Source of the DNA: Gemmatimonadales bacterium
Lineage (GTDB): Bacteria; Krumholzibacteriota; Krumholzibacteriia; LZORAL124-64-63
Direction: 5' to 3'
DNA length: 64,000 nucleotides
NCBI GenBank assembly: GCA_019038745.1
Contig: JAHOYV010000024.1
Coordinates: 1-64,000 of the forward strand
In this document: positions 33,159-42,036 of the stretch, one piece after another
How the letters are laid out: each line of letters opens with the position of its first letter
Position numbering within the stretch: the stretch's first letter is position 1
Notes under the pieces: generated by a model
Told to the model about the DNA's origin: nothing
Database searches by the model: none
The model's input: only the letters and a program-made list of their open reading frames with translations
Program-made: the position numbers and the translations under genes

Positions 33159-34694
33159 TCAGCCCTCCTCCGGTCCGATGCTGATCTGTTTCAGCATAAT
33201 GCGAATTTCAGCAATCAGCAGGATTGTGAACAAGGCCAGGAACATGAAGAAAGTGGTTTGTACGGTGCCCGCGGTCAGGTTCGTCCGAGCCACCGTGACC
33301 GGTAGGAGATCCTGGATGGCCCAGGGTTGACGCCCTACTTCGGCCACGATCCAGCCCAACCAGTGCGCGATCATGGACAGGAAATACATGATCACGCCCC
33401 CGAACAGAACCAGGCGGAACCGGCTCAACATGTCCTTCCAGGCCAGGAACAGGAAAACCACGGCAACCAGGGGGAACAACCCACCCAGCATCACCATGAG
33501 GTGGAAGGAGTAGAAGGTCAGGGCCAGCGGAGGGATCGCATCCTTCGGATCGGTCAAGTGGCCATACCCCATGTGTTCCATGTTCTGGTCGAAAATCACC
33601 AAGGCGGCGTCCGCTGCGGGTTTATCATCCTGCTTCCGGGCCTCCTTGAAGTCGGCCAGGGCCCCCAGGGCCACCTTGCCTTTTTTCATGCGCTCGGTGA
33701 CACCGACCACATTCTCTTGCGGATTACCGTCCAGAAGGTCCTGCATACCTGGAACAAAGGAATCGGCTGAATGATTCGCCAAAAGGGAGAGCATACCGGG
33801 AACGGCAAGCTTGAACAGGAAAGGATCCTGATCGTCACCCACTTCTTTCCCCGGATTAAGCATCCCCACGGCTACAAGTTCGGTCCCGTTTTCTCCAACA
33901 TAAAGACCCTCACAGGCCGCCAGTTTCATGGGCTGGTTCTGCGCCACCTCGTAGGCCGCCTCGTCTCCGGTAAAGGCGACGAATACGGAAGAAAACAGGG
34001 CAAAAACGGCCGCCACCAGGATGGAGCGCCGGGCCATCAGCTTGTGCCGACCCCGAAGCAGAAACCATGAGCTGACGGAAATAACGAAAAAAGAAGCCAG
34101 CAGCATGGACGAACTGGTGGTATGCGTGAATTTGGAGATCGCGACCGGGGAGAAGACGACCTCACTGAAGGATTGCATCTCGAATCGAGCTGACTCCGGA
34201 TTGAACTCCTGGCCCACCGGATGCTGCATCCAGGCATTGGCCACCAGAATCCAAACGGCCGACAGATTACTGCCGATCGCCACCATCCAGGTAGACACCA
34301 GATGGAATTTCTTCGACACCCTGTTCCAACCGAAGAACATGACCGCGAAGAACGTGGCCTCAAGGAAGAAAGCGAACAAGCCCTCGATGGCCAATGGCGC
34401 TCCGAAGATGTCACCCACCATCCAGGAATAGTTGGACCAGTTGGTGCCGAACTCGAATTCCAGAATGATGCCCGTGGCCACGCCGATGGCGAAATTGATG
34501 GCAAAGAGTTTCATCCAGAACTTCGTCAACCGCTTCCATTCTTCATTACCGGTGCGGTAATAGAGTGAGTGATAAAAGGCCAGCAGCCATGTAAGACCCA
34601 GGGTCAGGGGGACGAAAATCCAGTGATACAAGGCAGTTAGGGCAAACTGGGCTCTTGCCCAGTCCACCATGCTCAGATCGAGATTTTCAATCAT
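33159..34694 (-). CDS. cydA: cytochrome bd ubiquinol oxidase subunit I
   Basis: A 511-residue protein; ATG 34694 overlaps the DUF4492 gene by 8 nt. CydA marks are 'RAQFALTALYHWIFVPLTLGLTWLLAFYHSLYYRTG' with the His ligand of haem b595, 'FAINFAIGVATGIILEFEFGTNWSNYSWMVGDIFGAPLAIEGLFAFFLEATF' with Glu99-type residues, the 'QPMKLAACEG' Q-loop with Met (haem b558 ligand region) and 'GWIVAEVGRQPWAIQDLLPV'. The Q-loop is of the medium type. It binds the three haems and oxidises quinol. The gene order DUF4492-cydA-cydB-small ORF shows a dedicated operon for respiration under low oxygen. Confidence 0.96.
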   Translation of the reverse strand: MIENLDLSMVDWARAQFALTALYHWIFVPLTLGLTWLLAFYHSLYYRTGNEEWKRLTKFWMKLFAINFAIGVATGIILEFEFGTNWSNYSWMVGDIFGAPLAIEGLFAFFLEATFFAVMFFGWNRVSKKFHLVSTWMVAIGSNLSAVWILVANAWMQHPVGQEFNPESARFEMQSFSEVVFSPVAISKFTHTTSSSMLLASFFVISVSSWFLLRGRHKLMARRSILVAAVFALFSSVFVAFTGDEAAYEVAQNQPMKLAACEGLYVGENGTELVAVGMLNPGKEVGDDQDPFLFKLAVPGMLSLLANHSADSFVPGMQDLLDGNPQENVVGVTERMKKGKVALGALADFKEARKQDDKPAADAALVIFDQNMEHMGYGHLTDPKDAIPPLALTFYSFHLMVMLGGLFPLVAVVFLFLAWKDMLSRFRLVLFGGVIMYFLSMIAHWLGWIVAEVGRQPWAIQDLLPVTVARTNLTAGTVQTTFFMFLALFTILLIAEIRIMLKQISIGPEEG

Positions 34695-34932
34695 TGAGGT
34701 CCCTTTCTTCGTTGGGGTTGGAGTTGAGGTTGGGGCTGGAAATCTGCTCTAAAACGTATTCGGCGCGGTCGGCGTCGTTATCGAATCGGGTACCCAGAAA
34801 ATCAGGAAAAAAGAACAGCTTCAGGATGCCGAACATTACCACCAGTTTGACGGCGATGACGACCCACAGGGTTCGTCCTAGGGTCATTTCCCGAAAACCT
34901 TCTCGGTAAAAACACAAAACTTTTCTGACCAT
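34687..34932 (-). CDS. DUF4492 membrane protein preceding cydA
   Basis: An 81-residue protein from ATG 34932 (GGAG upstream). It matches DUF4492: 'FYREGFREMTLGRTLWVVIAVKLVVMFGILKLFFFPDFL' with one helix, then an acidic, Asn-rich tail ('SSPNLNSNPNEERDLND'). The family is found directly before cydA in Bacteroidota and Campylobacterota and is thought to be an accessory of the bd oxidase. Overlap of 8 nt with cydA means coupled translation. Its presence here supports an FCB-like origin of the operon. Confidence 0.88.
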   Translation of the reverse strand: MVRKVLCFYREGFREMTLGRTLWVVIAVKLVVMFGILKLFFFPDFLGTRFDNDADRAEYVLEQISSPNLNSNPNEERDLND

Positions 34933-35114
34933 ATGGATACTCCAAAGTGGTGAATCGACGTTGGATTAAATGGGAAATGGCCACCTTTAAACTTTAGATA
35001 ACTGGTATTGAATACTGTTTTCTTTTCGATGTCAAACAAAATTTTCTCTCTGTGATTGTGTCACTCATCTGGAAATTTCCCTGCGGGATGATTGGAATGA
35101 CGATAAAATAAAGA

Positions 35115-35154
35115 CGCACCCGGAGTATTTCTTAGCCAAGAAAATCCGGGTGCG
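35115..35154 (-). terminator. terminator of the def-DUF309 operon
   Basis: CGCACCCGGA...TCCGGGTGCG is a 10-bp stem extended by a second TTTCTT/AAGAAA stem. On the minus strand it is followed by TCTTTATTTTATC. It lies 31 bp after the stop of the DUF309-like gene. Confidence 0.75.
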
Positions 35155-35185
35155 CTTGTCTTATCCGGAAGTTAATAAAATGCTG

Positions 35186-35563
35186 TCAGTCGTCCGCCTT
35201 GGCCGCCAAGCGAAACTGGGGCACAATGCTGACGTCGAAAACTTTCCTGCTTTGTCCACGAACGGCGCGGATCTCCTCAAGAGCCCTCCGGATTCCGGCC
35301 AAGGCTACGGTTACCTCGAAGTTTTGGTAGCGGAAACCGAAATTTCGTAATTTCTCCATCGACGCCACCAACTTGCTCTCCGCTTTGGCGATCTGGTTTC
35401 TTTCCAACAGTTCATAAGCCTCACAGACCTCGTTCAACCCCATCCAGAAGGCCTCGTCCTGACCGTTTGCAAACGACAGGCCCTCGGCCGAGTAGTGCAT
35501 TGCTTCCTTGTATTGCCGCTGGTTGAAGCTGTTCACCGTGTTTTCCAGAATCGCTTTGGTCAT
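35186..35563 (-). CDS. DUF309-like helical protein
   Basis: ATG 35563 behind GAGGAG gives 125 residues; the track start lies within def. An all-helical protein resembling the DUF309 family: 'FNQRQYKEAMHYSAEGLSFANGQDEAFWMGLNEVCEAYELLERNQIAKAESKLVASMEKLRNF'. It starts one base after the def stop codon, so it is coupled to peptide deformylase. The function is not established. The family assignment is based on the helix pattern and is moderate; it could also be a TPR-like single-domain protein. Confidence 0.65.
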   Translation of the reverse strand: MTKAILENTVNSFNQRQYKEAMHYSAEGLSFANGQDEAFWMGLNEVCEAYELLERNQIAKAESKLVASMEKLRNFGFRYQNFEVTVALAGIRRALEEIRAVRGQSRKVFDVSIVPQFRLAAKADD

Positions 35564-35564
35564 A

Positions 35565-36140
35565 TCAAGTCTCCTCGGTGTCGTCTGTATCTCCAGTGTC
35601 ATCCTCATTATCGTCCTCGTCCAGGTCCAGGTAGCGCCCAGCCTCCTCCTCGAAGGCAAAACGGGTCAGGTCCTCGATCCGGTCCACATAGAGAACTCCC
35701 TGGAGATGATCGCATTCATGTTGCATCACGATCGCCGGGTAACCCTCCAGCGTGAATTCCTCCTGCTCGCCCTTTTGGTTATAGGCCTTAACCTGGATTG
35801 AAGCAGGTCGTTCCACCCAGCCGTTCAGGCCGGGTAGGCTCAGGCAGCCCTCGAACATTCCCAGCTTGTCGTTCTCGTCCAGAACGGTGATTTCCGGATT
35901 GATAATGATCCGGAAACGGGGTCCCCCCTCCTCATCGGCCTCACCACCGGCCACAGCCAGTTGCACGGGTTGGTGCACCTGTGGAGCCGCCAAGCCCACG
36001 CCGTTGTACTCGGCCATGGTCTCGAACATGTCCCGGATCAACCGTTGCACTTCGGGCCCGGTGATCTTTTTGGGATCAATGGGCTCGCACTTCATCCGTA
36101 ACACGGGATGGCCCATGCGGGCGATTTTTAAAATGGACAT
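35565..36140 (-). CDS. def: peptide deformylase
   Basis: ATG 36140 (10 nt from GGAG) gives 191 residues. The three active-site motifs are present: 'YNGVGLAAPQV' (motif 1), 'EGCLSLPG' with the metal-binding Cys (motif 2) and 'QHECDHLQG' with the two metal His and catalytic Glu (motif 3). It removes the formyl group from nascent N-terminal formyl-methionine. The C-terminus is a long acidic tail ('DLDEDDNEDDTGDTDDTEE'), unusual for deformylases and likely disordered. The start is divergent from the phosphate symporter gene. Confidence 0.96.
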   Translation of the reverse strand: MSILKIARMGHPVLRMKCEPIDPKKITGPEVQRLIRDMFETMAEYNGVGLAAPQVHQPVQLAVAGGEADEEGGPRFRIIINPEITVLDENDKLGMFEGCLSLPGLNGWVERPASIQVKAYNQKGEQEEFTLEGYPAIVMQHECDHLQGVLYVDRIEDLTRFAFEEEAGRYLDLDEDDNEDDTGDTDDTEET

Positions 36141-36553
36141 GGCCGTCAAGCTCCTCGACGTTTGCCTGGAAACTACTCAGGCAAGGGTTCCTGGTGAAGT
36201 CAAAATCATGTTCACCATAACCCATTTCGGATAGGTTGCAAAACAGGGACCGGGCCAAGCTGAAATTTTTTGATTGCGGCTTTAACTTTCCCAGGTGCCC
36301 GAAATGCAGGACATTGCTGTGATCCTGGGACATGTAATGTGGAATTCAAGTGAGGTCTTTGTCCGGATCTGTCGAAAACCGGTGCAAATCCATTCCCGGG
36401 AAGGGAATAATTTTCCCGGTCGACAATCTATTTATTACCCACTCCGAATCCCCTTCGGGAGACCAAACCCACCTTGACACCCGGGACCTGTCACCGTAGC
36501 TTTCGCGCCGATGGCATGATCTGGTCCGACTCCCATAGCCTCACAGGAGCCTC
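36141..36553. other. divergent intergenic region, 413 bp
   Basis: Between def and the Na/Pi symporter gene. It contains CCCGGGAAGGGAATAATTTTCCCGG-like inverted stretches (36395-36421) that could form a hairpin or operator. No convincing Pho box (direct CTGTCAT repeats) was found, nor any small gene. Confidence 0.4.
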
Positions 36554-37723
36554 ATGACTGATCAGCAGCATTCTTCTGCCCTCGAGACTGCCCCGGCAAA
36601 CGGGCCCTTCCGCATTTTACTGAATCTGGTCCTTCTGGCCGGACTGCTATACATCTTCCTGTACTCGATCGCCCTGTTCGGCGCAGCCTTCAAGCTGGTC
36701 GGCAAAGAATTCAGCCAACAATTGATAGCTTCTACCACCAACCCGGTGGTTGGCCTGATGATCGGTCTGTTGGCCACCTCGCTGATCCAGAGCTCGTCCA
36801 GCACCACCTCGATCATTGTCGGCATGGTGGCAGGTGGAGCGCTCACCGTGCCGGGCGCCATCCCCATCATCATGGGCGCGAATATGGGTACGACCGTCAC
36901 CAACACCCTGGTGGCCATGACCTCCATCAACCGGCGTGCGGAATTCCAGAGGGCTTTCGCCGGAGCCACGATGCATGACTTCTTCAACCTGATGGCCATC
37001 GCCCTGCTCTTTCCCCTGGAGCAGGCCACCCACTTTCTGGAGCGTTCAGCCACTTGGCTCAGCATGGCGCTCGTCGGAGCCGAGGGGACCAAATATCCCA
37101 ATCCAATCAAGGCGGCCGTCAAACCCCTTGTAAACGAAACCCAAACCCTTCTGACCGACAACTGGGGACTGGCCAAGGGCGCCGCAGTCGCGATCATGGT
37201 GATTCTGGCCTTGGCCGGAATTTTCATCGCGCTGACGTTTTTGACCAAGTTGCTCAAGAGCATGGTCCTGGCCCGGGCCGAGGGTCCGTTCACCAAGAAC
37301 CTCAGAAAGAGTGGCCTGGCCGCCATGTTCGTCGGCCTGGCCGTTACAGTCGGGGTTCAGAGCAGCTCGATCACCACCAGCCTGATGGTCCCACTCATCG
37401 GTGCTGGCATCGTGCCGCTCGAGGCTGCCTTTGCCGCTACCATGGGAGCCAACGTGGGGACGACCGTAACGGCCCTGCTGGCCTCTATGACCGGCACACC
37501 CCAGGCGGTGACCGTGGCGCTGGTGCACCTGTTGTTCAATCTGTCCGCCATCATCGTCATTTATCCGGTGCCGTTCCTGCGGAAGATTCCCATTCGCATG
37601 GCTCGCGGGCTTGCCTTTCGAACCGCCAGAAAACGTTATTTTGCACTTGCGTACATGATTGGTGTATTCTTTGTGATGCCGCTGGTATTCGTTCTGCTGG
37701 ACAAACTGATCCGCAGAATCTGA
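36554..37723 (+). CDS. Na+/phosphate symporter (PNaS family)
   Basis: A 389-residue membrane protein from ATG 36554 (CAGGAG upstream). It has the internal duplication of the family, each half with a Gln-Ser-Ser-Ser signature: 'TSLIQSSSSTTSIIVGMVAGG' and 'VGVQSSSITTSLMVPLIGAG', and the paired 'MGANMGTTVTNTLVAM' and 'MGANVGTTVTALLASM'. It imports inorganic phosphate with sodium. The PhoU-like gene follows at once, a common pairing in which a PhoU domain limits symporter activity. No C-terminal PhoU domain is fused here. Probably part of a phosphate operon with the next two genes. Confidence 0.93.
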   Translation: MTDQQHSSALETAPANGPFRILLNLVLLAGLLYIFLYSIALFGAAFKLVGKEFSQQLIASTTNPVVGLMIGLLATSLIQSSSSTTSIIVGMVAGGALTVPGAIPIIMGANMGTTVTNTLVAMTSINRRAEFQRAFAGATMHDFFNLMAIALLFPLEQATHFLERSATWLSMALVGAEGTKYPNPIKAAVKPLVNETQTLLTDNWGLAKGAAVAIMVILALAGIFIALTFLTKLLKSMVLARAEGPFTKNLRKSGLAAMFVGLAVTVGVQSSSITTSLMVPLIGAGIVPLEAAFAATMGANVGTTVTALLASMTGTPQAVTVALVHLLFNLSAIIVIYPVPFLRKIPIRMARGLAFRTARKRYFALAYMIGVFFVMPLVFVLLDKLIRRI

Positions 37724-37770
37724 TCCGCAGAACTTGACCCGGGGCTCGCTTGTCCCGACTGGAGGAAATC

Positions 37771-38445
37771 ATGGGATTCGGATCGATCCTGGACCTTTTC
37801 AAGCAGGACAATTGGAGCAACGACCTGGTCGACATGATCGGTGAGATGATGGAGCTTGGCTCGGCGATGTTCGACTACACATCCGGCGTAGTGGTAAACG
37901 GCGAACCCGACAGCGATCCTCAGGGGCTGCTTTACGACCGTGATATCCGCATCAACAAGCTGGAGCGCAAAATCCGGCGCAGAGTCATTTCCCGACTGTC
38001 CGTGCGCGGATCCCGAGCGGAAGTTCCCTCGGCCCTGATCTTCATGAATGTGGTCAAGGACGGCGAGCGTATTGGTGACTACGTCAAGAACCTTTACGAG
38101 GTCAATGACATGATGCCCGAAAACGCGGACCGGGATTTGTACCACAAGCATCTTGACGGTCCCACTGCTGTTATCACCAGTATGTTTGAAAAATCCCGCC
38201 AGGCCTTTGCCGAAAGTGATGAGGAACTGGCCGGGCAAGTGATCAAAAAAGCCAAGGAATCCGGCCGTGCCTGTGAAGCCTCCATCCGTGAGTTGACCGG
38301 CTGCAACCTCCCCACCAACGATGCCGTCTGTCTGGTGTTGGTCCTGCGCTTTTACAAGAGGCTGATGGCCCACATGAGCAATATCTCCACTACCGTTGTC
38401 ATGCCCGTGGACCTGATCGACTTCTACGACGAATCTGAGAGTTGA
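37771..38445 (+). CDS. PhoU-domain protein
   Basis: The ATG at 37771 is preceded by CTGGAGGAAATC and gives 224 residues; TTG 37750 is less likely. All-helical with PhoU-like spacing of acidic metal-binding residues ('LVDMIGEMMELGSAMFDYTSG', 'DRDIRINKLERKIRRRVI', 'VVKDGERIGDYVKNLYEVNDM'). PhoU proteins restrain phosphate uptake, here most likely the symporter encoded 48 bp upstream. The long 'NADRDLYHKHLDGPTAVITSMFEKS' middle part marks it as a divergent PhoU-like member rather than canonical PhoU. Confidence 0.82.
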   Translation: MGFGSILDLFKQDNWSNDLVDMIGEMMELGSAMFDYTSGVVVNGEPDSDPQGLLYDRDIRINKLERKIRRRVISRLSVRGSRAEVPSALIFMNVVKDGERIGDYVKNLYEVNDMMPENADRDLYHKHLDGPTAVITSMFEKSRQAFAESDEELAGQVIKKAKESGRACEASIRELTGCNLPTNDAVCLVLVLRFYKRLMAHMSNISTTVVMPVDLIDFYDESES

Positions 38446-38605
38446 CCCTTCCCTGATCTCTTTATCCTGATATGGGCCGGATTGTCCGGCCCCCATTGAC
38501 AGGGAAAATCCCACTTTGACTCTAAAGTTTTTCCCCGGAAAACCGAATCAAATGCAAATCCCCGCCCGCTCAGGGCCGGAAAAATGTTACTTGGAGGTTC
38601 TTCGG

Positions 38606-39466
38606 ATGAAAATTAATCGAATCAGCTTGTCCAGCCTTGCCGTTGCCATCCTGTTGGTGCTGCCTTTGCTGGTGGAAACCGTCCAGGCCGATCCTGTCCG
38701 GTGCGCCGGTTGTAAAACCGAGCACTTCCTCATCCAACATCTTGCCGCGCCTTATGAAGCGTTGTCCGGAGTGAAGCTCCTGCCCGGTGGCTCCGGCAAC
38801 AAGAAGGCAATCCTTCTCTTCGTCGATGGTAAAATCAACTTCGCCTACACCTGCAAACCCCACGTGAAACTGGCCAAGAAATTCAAACTGGATCCAGCCG
38901 CAACGGCCAACTGGGTTTCCACAGCCATCGCCAAGGATCCCATCGTGGTCGTGGCCAATTCAGGCTGCGGTATCACCGACCTGACTCTCGACCAACTCAA
39001 GGGCATTTTCTCCGGTTCAATTCAGAACTGGAACGAAGTGGGTGGGGCCGATTTACCCATTATCGTGGCCCATCTTGACGATTCCGTTGAAAGCGGCGTG
39101 GTCACCGTGTTCAAGGAGACTACTGTTGGCGCCAAGGCAAACCTGAATCCCCTGGCCAAGAAGTTGAAGTCCCCACCCCAACTCGGCAGCTTCGCCAAAG
39201 CCACCGCCGGCGCGACCACCTTCATGGGCTTGAATTCCTATGAAGATAAATTCGGCACCCTGGTATCGATCAACGGCGCCAACCCGGACGTGGCCAACGT
39301 TGTCAATGGCTCATATCCACTGAGCGTGACCTACCACGTCGTGTATGACCCCACCCAGAGTAGTGAGGCAGAGGGCTTTTTGGGCTTCTGCGCGACTCAG
39401 CAGGGTCAAGACCTGATCAACGAGATGATGGTGGCAATTCCACAGAAGAACGTTGTCCTTCCCTAA
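38606..39466 (+). CDS. PstS-like periplasmic binding protein
   Basis: ATG 38606 after TTGGAGG gives 286 residues with signal peptide MKINRISLSSLAVAILLVLPLLVETVQA. It resembles phosphate-binding PBP-like proteins: 'GSGNKKAILLFVDGKINFAYTC', 'IVVVANSGCGITDLTLDQLKGIFSGSIQNWNEVGGADLPIIV' and 'YPLSVTYHVVYDP'. The canonical PstS phosphate words SGT are replaced by GGSGN. It holds six Cys including 'CAGC' just after the signal, which is unusual. No PstCAB permease is near, so it may serve as a sensor, or bind another oxyanion. A hairpin terminator follows. Confidence 0.8.
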   Translation: MKINRISLSSLAVAILLVLPLLVETVQADPVRCAGCKTEHFLIQHLAAPYEALSGVKLLPGGSGNKKAILLFVDGKINFAYTCKPHVKLAKKFKLDPAATANWVSTAIAKDPIVVVANSGCGITDLTLDQLKGIFSGSIQNWNEVGGADLPIIVAHLDDSVESGVVTVFKETTVGAKANLNPLAKKLKSPPQLGSFAKATAGATTFMGLNSYEDKFGTLVSINGANPDVANVVNGSYPLSVTYHVVYDPTQSSEAEGFLGFCATQQGQDLINEMMVAIPQKNVVLP

Positions 39467-39482
39467 AGGCGCGTATGCTATA

Positions 39483-39518
39483 AAACAGGGGCGGGAATAC
39501 ATTCCCGCCCCTGTTTTA
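39483..39518. terminator. bidirectional terminator
   Basis: AAAACAGGGGCGGGAAT-ac-ATTCCCGCCCCTGTTTT is an almost perfect 17-bp inverted repeat with A and T runs at its ends, able to end the PstS-like gene (+) and the Do protease gene (-). Confidence 0.92.
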
Positions 39519-39549
39519 ATTTGTGATGTCGTTCGGCCCGGAGTTTGGG

Positions 39550-40983
39550 TCAACGCTCCACAGCCAGGAAGATGCTCCGATCCTGGGCCGGTTTGAAGAC
39601 GCGCATCCAGATCGGACGATCCTTGTCCCGACCCAGCGCCTGCTTGAATTCCTTCAGCGTGGAGACTTCCCGATCTCCAATCTCCTGGATCACATCACCT
39701 TTGGTGAGGCCGGCCCGGGCGGCGTTGCTGGTCGGCTGAACACTGGTGACCAACAGGCCGTTCAAATCCTCGGCCAATCTACCCATGGCACGCATCCGGT
39801 TGGTCAGTTCGGTAACACTGACGCCGTCGAGGGTTTCGTCCTCTTGGTCACCTTCCGGTGAAACTTGGTCGGCGATCAGGTCAGCCTCGGGGAATTTCTC
39901 CAGCCTGACGGTGAAATCCTTCACCTTGCCGTCGCGCAGAACCTTTAATTGTGCCTTGTGACCCACTTCAGACAAGCTGATCACATTGCGCAGCGTACTG
40001 GGATTCTTGATCTCCTTGCCGTCCACGCTCAGGATGATGTCGCCCTCGTTCAGGCCGGCCTTCTGGGCTGGTGTATCGTCATTCACCTGGGCGACCAGTA
40101 CGCCTCGGGGCCGTTCCATCTGATAGTAGTCCGCCATGGCCTGGGTTACTTCCTGGGGCAGAACACCCAGATAGGCCCTGTGCACTTCTCCGTCGGCCTT
40201 CAGGGATTCCACGATCCGATTAATCATCTTGGCCGGAATTGCGAAACCGACCCCCTGGCTGCCGCCGCTGCGACTGAGAATGGCCGCGTTCATCCCCACG
40301 AGCCGACCCTGCATATCCACCAGGGCGCCGCCACTGTTGCCGGGATTGATGGAGGCGTCGGTTTGGATTAGGTCCTCATAGTCGATCAGTCCGATGGTCC
40401 GACCGATGGCGCTGACGATACCCATGGTCACGGTCTGTCCCACACCGAAAGGGTTGCCGATGGCCATGACCTGATCTCCTACCCGCAAAAGATCACTGTC
40501 GGACATGGCGATGGCGGGCAGGTCATCGGCCTCGATTTTTATCAAAGCGATATCCGTGCTGGGGTCCGTCCCGATGATCTCGGCCGTGTATTCCCGCTCC
40601 TCGTGGAAGACGACACGGATCTTCTCCGCACCCTGAACCACATGGTTGTTGGTGATGATGTAGCCATCGGAAGAGATCAAAACTCCCGAGCCCAGGGAGC
40701 GGCTGACCCGCTCATTGCCCCGGTGGGTCTCATCGTCCGGCATTTCGAAAAAGCGGCGAAAGAACGGATCCCTCATGAAGGGATGTTGGAAGTTCTGCTC
40801 CACCATTTTGTCCGCCGAGATATTTACCACCGAAGGCATGGCCACCTCGGCCACATCGGCGTAGGACTGAAGCTGGTTTTCCTGGGGGCCCTTGAAAGCC
40901 GTGGACGCTGAAGCCAGAACTGCAATCGTTATGGCGAAAGCCAACCAGGCGGCCATTCGGCGCCCATTCCTGGATTGATTCAT
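39550..40983 (-). CDS. Do/DegP-type periplasmic serine protease with two PDZ domains
   Basis: A 477-residue protein from ATG 40983 (GAGGAGAGTTCCC). A signal peptide (residues 1-30) precedes the trypsin-like domain with the triad His in 'ITNNHVV', Asp in 'DPSTDIALIKIE' and Ser in 'INPGNSGGALV'. Two PDZ domains follow ('GVLVAQVNDDTPAQKAGLNEGDIILSVDG' and 'GLLVTSVQPTSNAARAGLTKGDVIQEIGD'). This is the classic DegP/DegQ layout. It degrades or refolds misfolded envelope proteins. The 'QNFQHPFMRDPFFRRFFEMPDD' segment corresponds to the LA loop region. It is monocistronic. Confidence 0.96.
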   Translation of the reverse strand: MNQSRNGRRMAAWLAFAITIAVLASASTAFKGPQENQLQSYADVAEVAMPSVVNISADKMVEQNFQHPFMRDPFFRRFFEMPDDETHRGNERVSRSLGSGVLISSDGYIITNNHVVQGAEKIRVVFHEEREYTAEIIGTDPSTDIALIKIEADDLPAIAMSDSDLLRVGDQVMAIGNPFGVGQTVTMGIVSAIGRTIGLIDYEDLIQTDASINPGNSGGALVDMQGRLVGMNAAILSRSGGSQGVGFAIPAKMINRIVESLKADGEVHRAYLGVLPQEVTQAMADYYQMERPRGVLVAQVNDDTPAQKAGLNEGDIILSVDGKEIKNPSTLRNVISLSEVGHKAQLKVLRDGKVKDFTVRLEKFPEADLIADQVSPEGDQEDETLDGVSVTELTNRMRAMGRLAEDLNGLLVTSVQPTSNAARAGLTKGDVIQEIGDREVSTLKEFKQALGRDKDRPIWMRVFKPAQDRSIFLAVER

Positions 40984-41153
40984 GGGAACTCTCCTCTTTG
41001 AAACGATGCGGAAGGTCCGCGTGTGTTCAGAAAATTGATCAGGGCCTACAACCCGGAAGGCGTCATTTAGTTTCCATTGTAATCAAGGATTAAATTTTTG
41101 CCCGGCCCTACGTGGAGAAGGCCGGGCTCGCAACCAGTCAGGCTGAAACGGAA

Positions 41154-41384
41154 TCAGCCGTCATCACCGATGGCCTCGACAGGACACTCGTCGATGGCGT
41201 CACGGCAGGCCTGCTCTTCATCATCGTTGGCAGGCTGCTTGGAAACGAAGGAATAGCCGTCGTCTTCGTTGCGGTCAAAATTATCCGGAGCCGACTGGCG
41301 GCACAGATCACAATCGATGCAGTTATTGTCCACATAGAAAGGTCCGCCTACGTTCGAATCAACCTTGTCGGTATTATCAGCCAT
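41154..41384 (-). CDS. small [4Fe-4S]-type ferredoxin
   Basis: A 76-residue acidic protein from ATG 41384 (CAGGAGGAATACA). The cluster ligands are a C-x2-C-x2-C group ('NCIDCDLC') and a later Cys-Pro ('DECPVEAIG'), the single-cluster pattern; an extra Cys ('QACRDAID') may form a disulfide or be unused. It resembles the 'VDNNCIDCDLCRQSAPDNF' type of ferredoxin common in Bacteroidota and Chlorobi-like lineages. It transfers electrons in the cytoplasm. The hydrogenase-maturation genes lie 5 kb away but no partner is adjacent. Confidence 0.92.
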   Translation of the reverse strand: MADNTDKVDSNVGGPFYVDNNCIDCDLCRQSAPDNFDRNEDDGYSFVSKQPANDDEEQACRDAIDECPVEAIGDDG

Positions 41385-41499
41385 TGTATTCCTCCTGTGG
41401 AATTTATTGAACAGTCTGCAAAGTACCCCCGGTCCCTGCTTTTTCAGGACCTAGATAACCAAGATATCCAAACCCGCCACTCGGGTTCCCAAAAAACCT

Positions 41500-42036
41500 C
41501 TACCGATTCTTGAACGGCAGAAAGGTCATGAAGTCGGCGTGATGGACCACATAGGCCTCGGCCGTGCGTTTGACCATGTCGCCTTCCCCGGCGTGCGCGG
41601 CGATGATGTGACACACCTGGGGAGGAACTCCGGCCTCCATGGCCAGCCCTACTCCGCTGAAGGGATGCCGCACGTACTTGCCCATTTCGCTCTTGCAGCT
41701 TTTGCCATCCTGGATGTCGTACTCCAAAAGCTTGCCGACATCGGCCAGAATTGCCCCGGCGATGGTCACGTCCATGTCCACGGGAAGATCGTCGGTGAAG
41801 AACTCATTCATCTTCAGCGCGGCGTCGCGAGCCACGTGCACTACACAACGCTTGTGGGCCATGAAACTGACTTTCAGATCAGGCACAAGCAGGGTGAAGG
41901 GAATGGTATCCAGATCCTCGGCAGTCAGCGGACTGCGCTCCAGGGCCAGTTCCCAGGTCTTGGCCGTGGCATTCCGTAGTTCTTCATCCTGGATCCATTC
42001 CAGTTCGGGCCAGAGCTTCAGTACTTCCTGGTTCAT
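41500..42036 (-). CDS. HD-domain protein with altered metal-binding motif
   Basis: ATG 42036 after GGAGAGAAA gives 178 residues. The HD-type layout is visible: 'AHKRCVVHVARDAA', 'AGAILADVGKLLEYD', 'RHPFSGVGLAMEAGVPPQVCHIIAAHAGEGD' and a final helix. In active HD phosphohydrolases the second motif is LHD-x-G-K; here it reads LADVGK, so the His is replaced by Ala, which should weaken or change metal binding. A Ser/Cys-rich insertion ('DGKSCKSEMGKYV') follows. Function unknown; nucleotide binding without hydrolysis is possible. Confidence 0.78.
   Translation of the reverse strand: MNQEVLKLWPELEWIQDEELRNATAKTWELALERSPLTAEDLDTIPFTLLVPDLKVSFMAHKRCVVHVARDAALKMNEFFTDDLPVDMDVTIAGAILADVGKLLEYDIQDGKSCKSEMGKYVRHPFSGVGLAMEAGVPPQVCHIIAAHAGEGDMVKRTAEAYVVHHADFMTFLPFKNR

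Noticed and set aside
36562-37326. long minus-strand ORF inside the Na/Pi symporter gene
   Set aside because: Shadow of a GC-rich membrane gene on the other strand; the symporter frame has clear family motifs.
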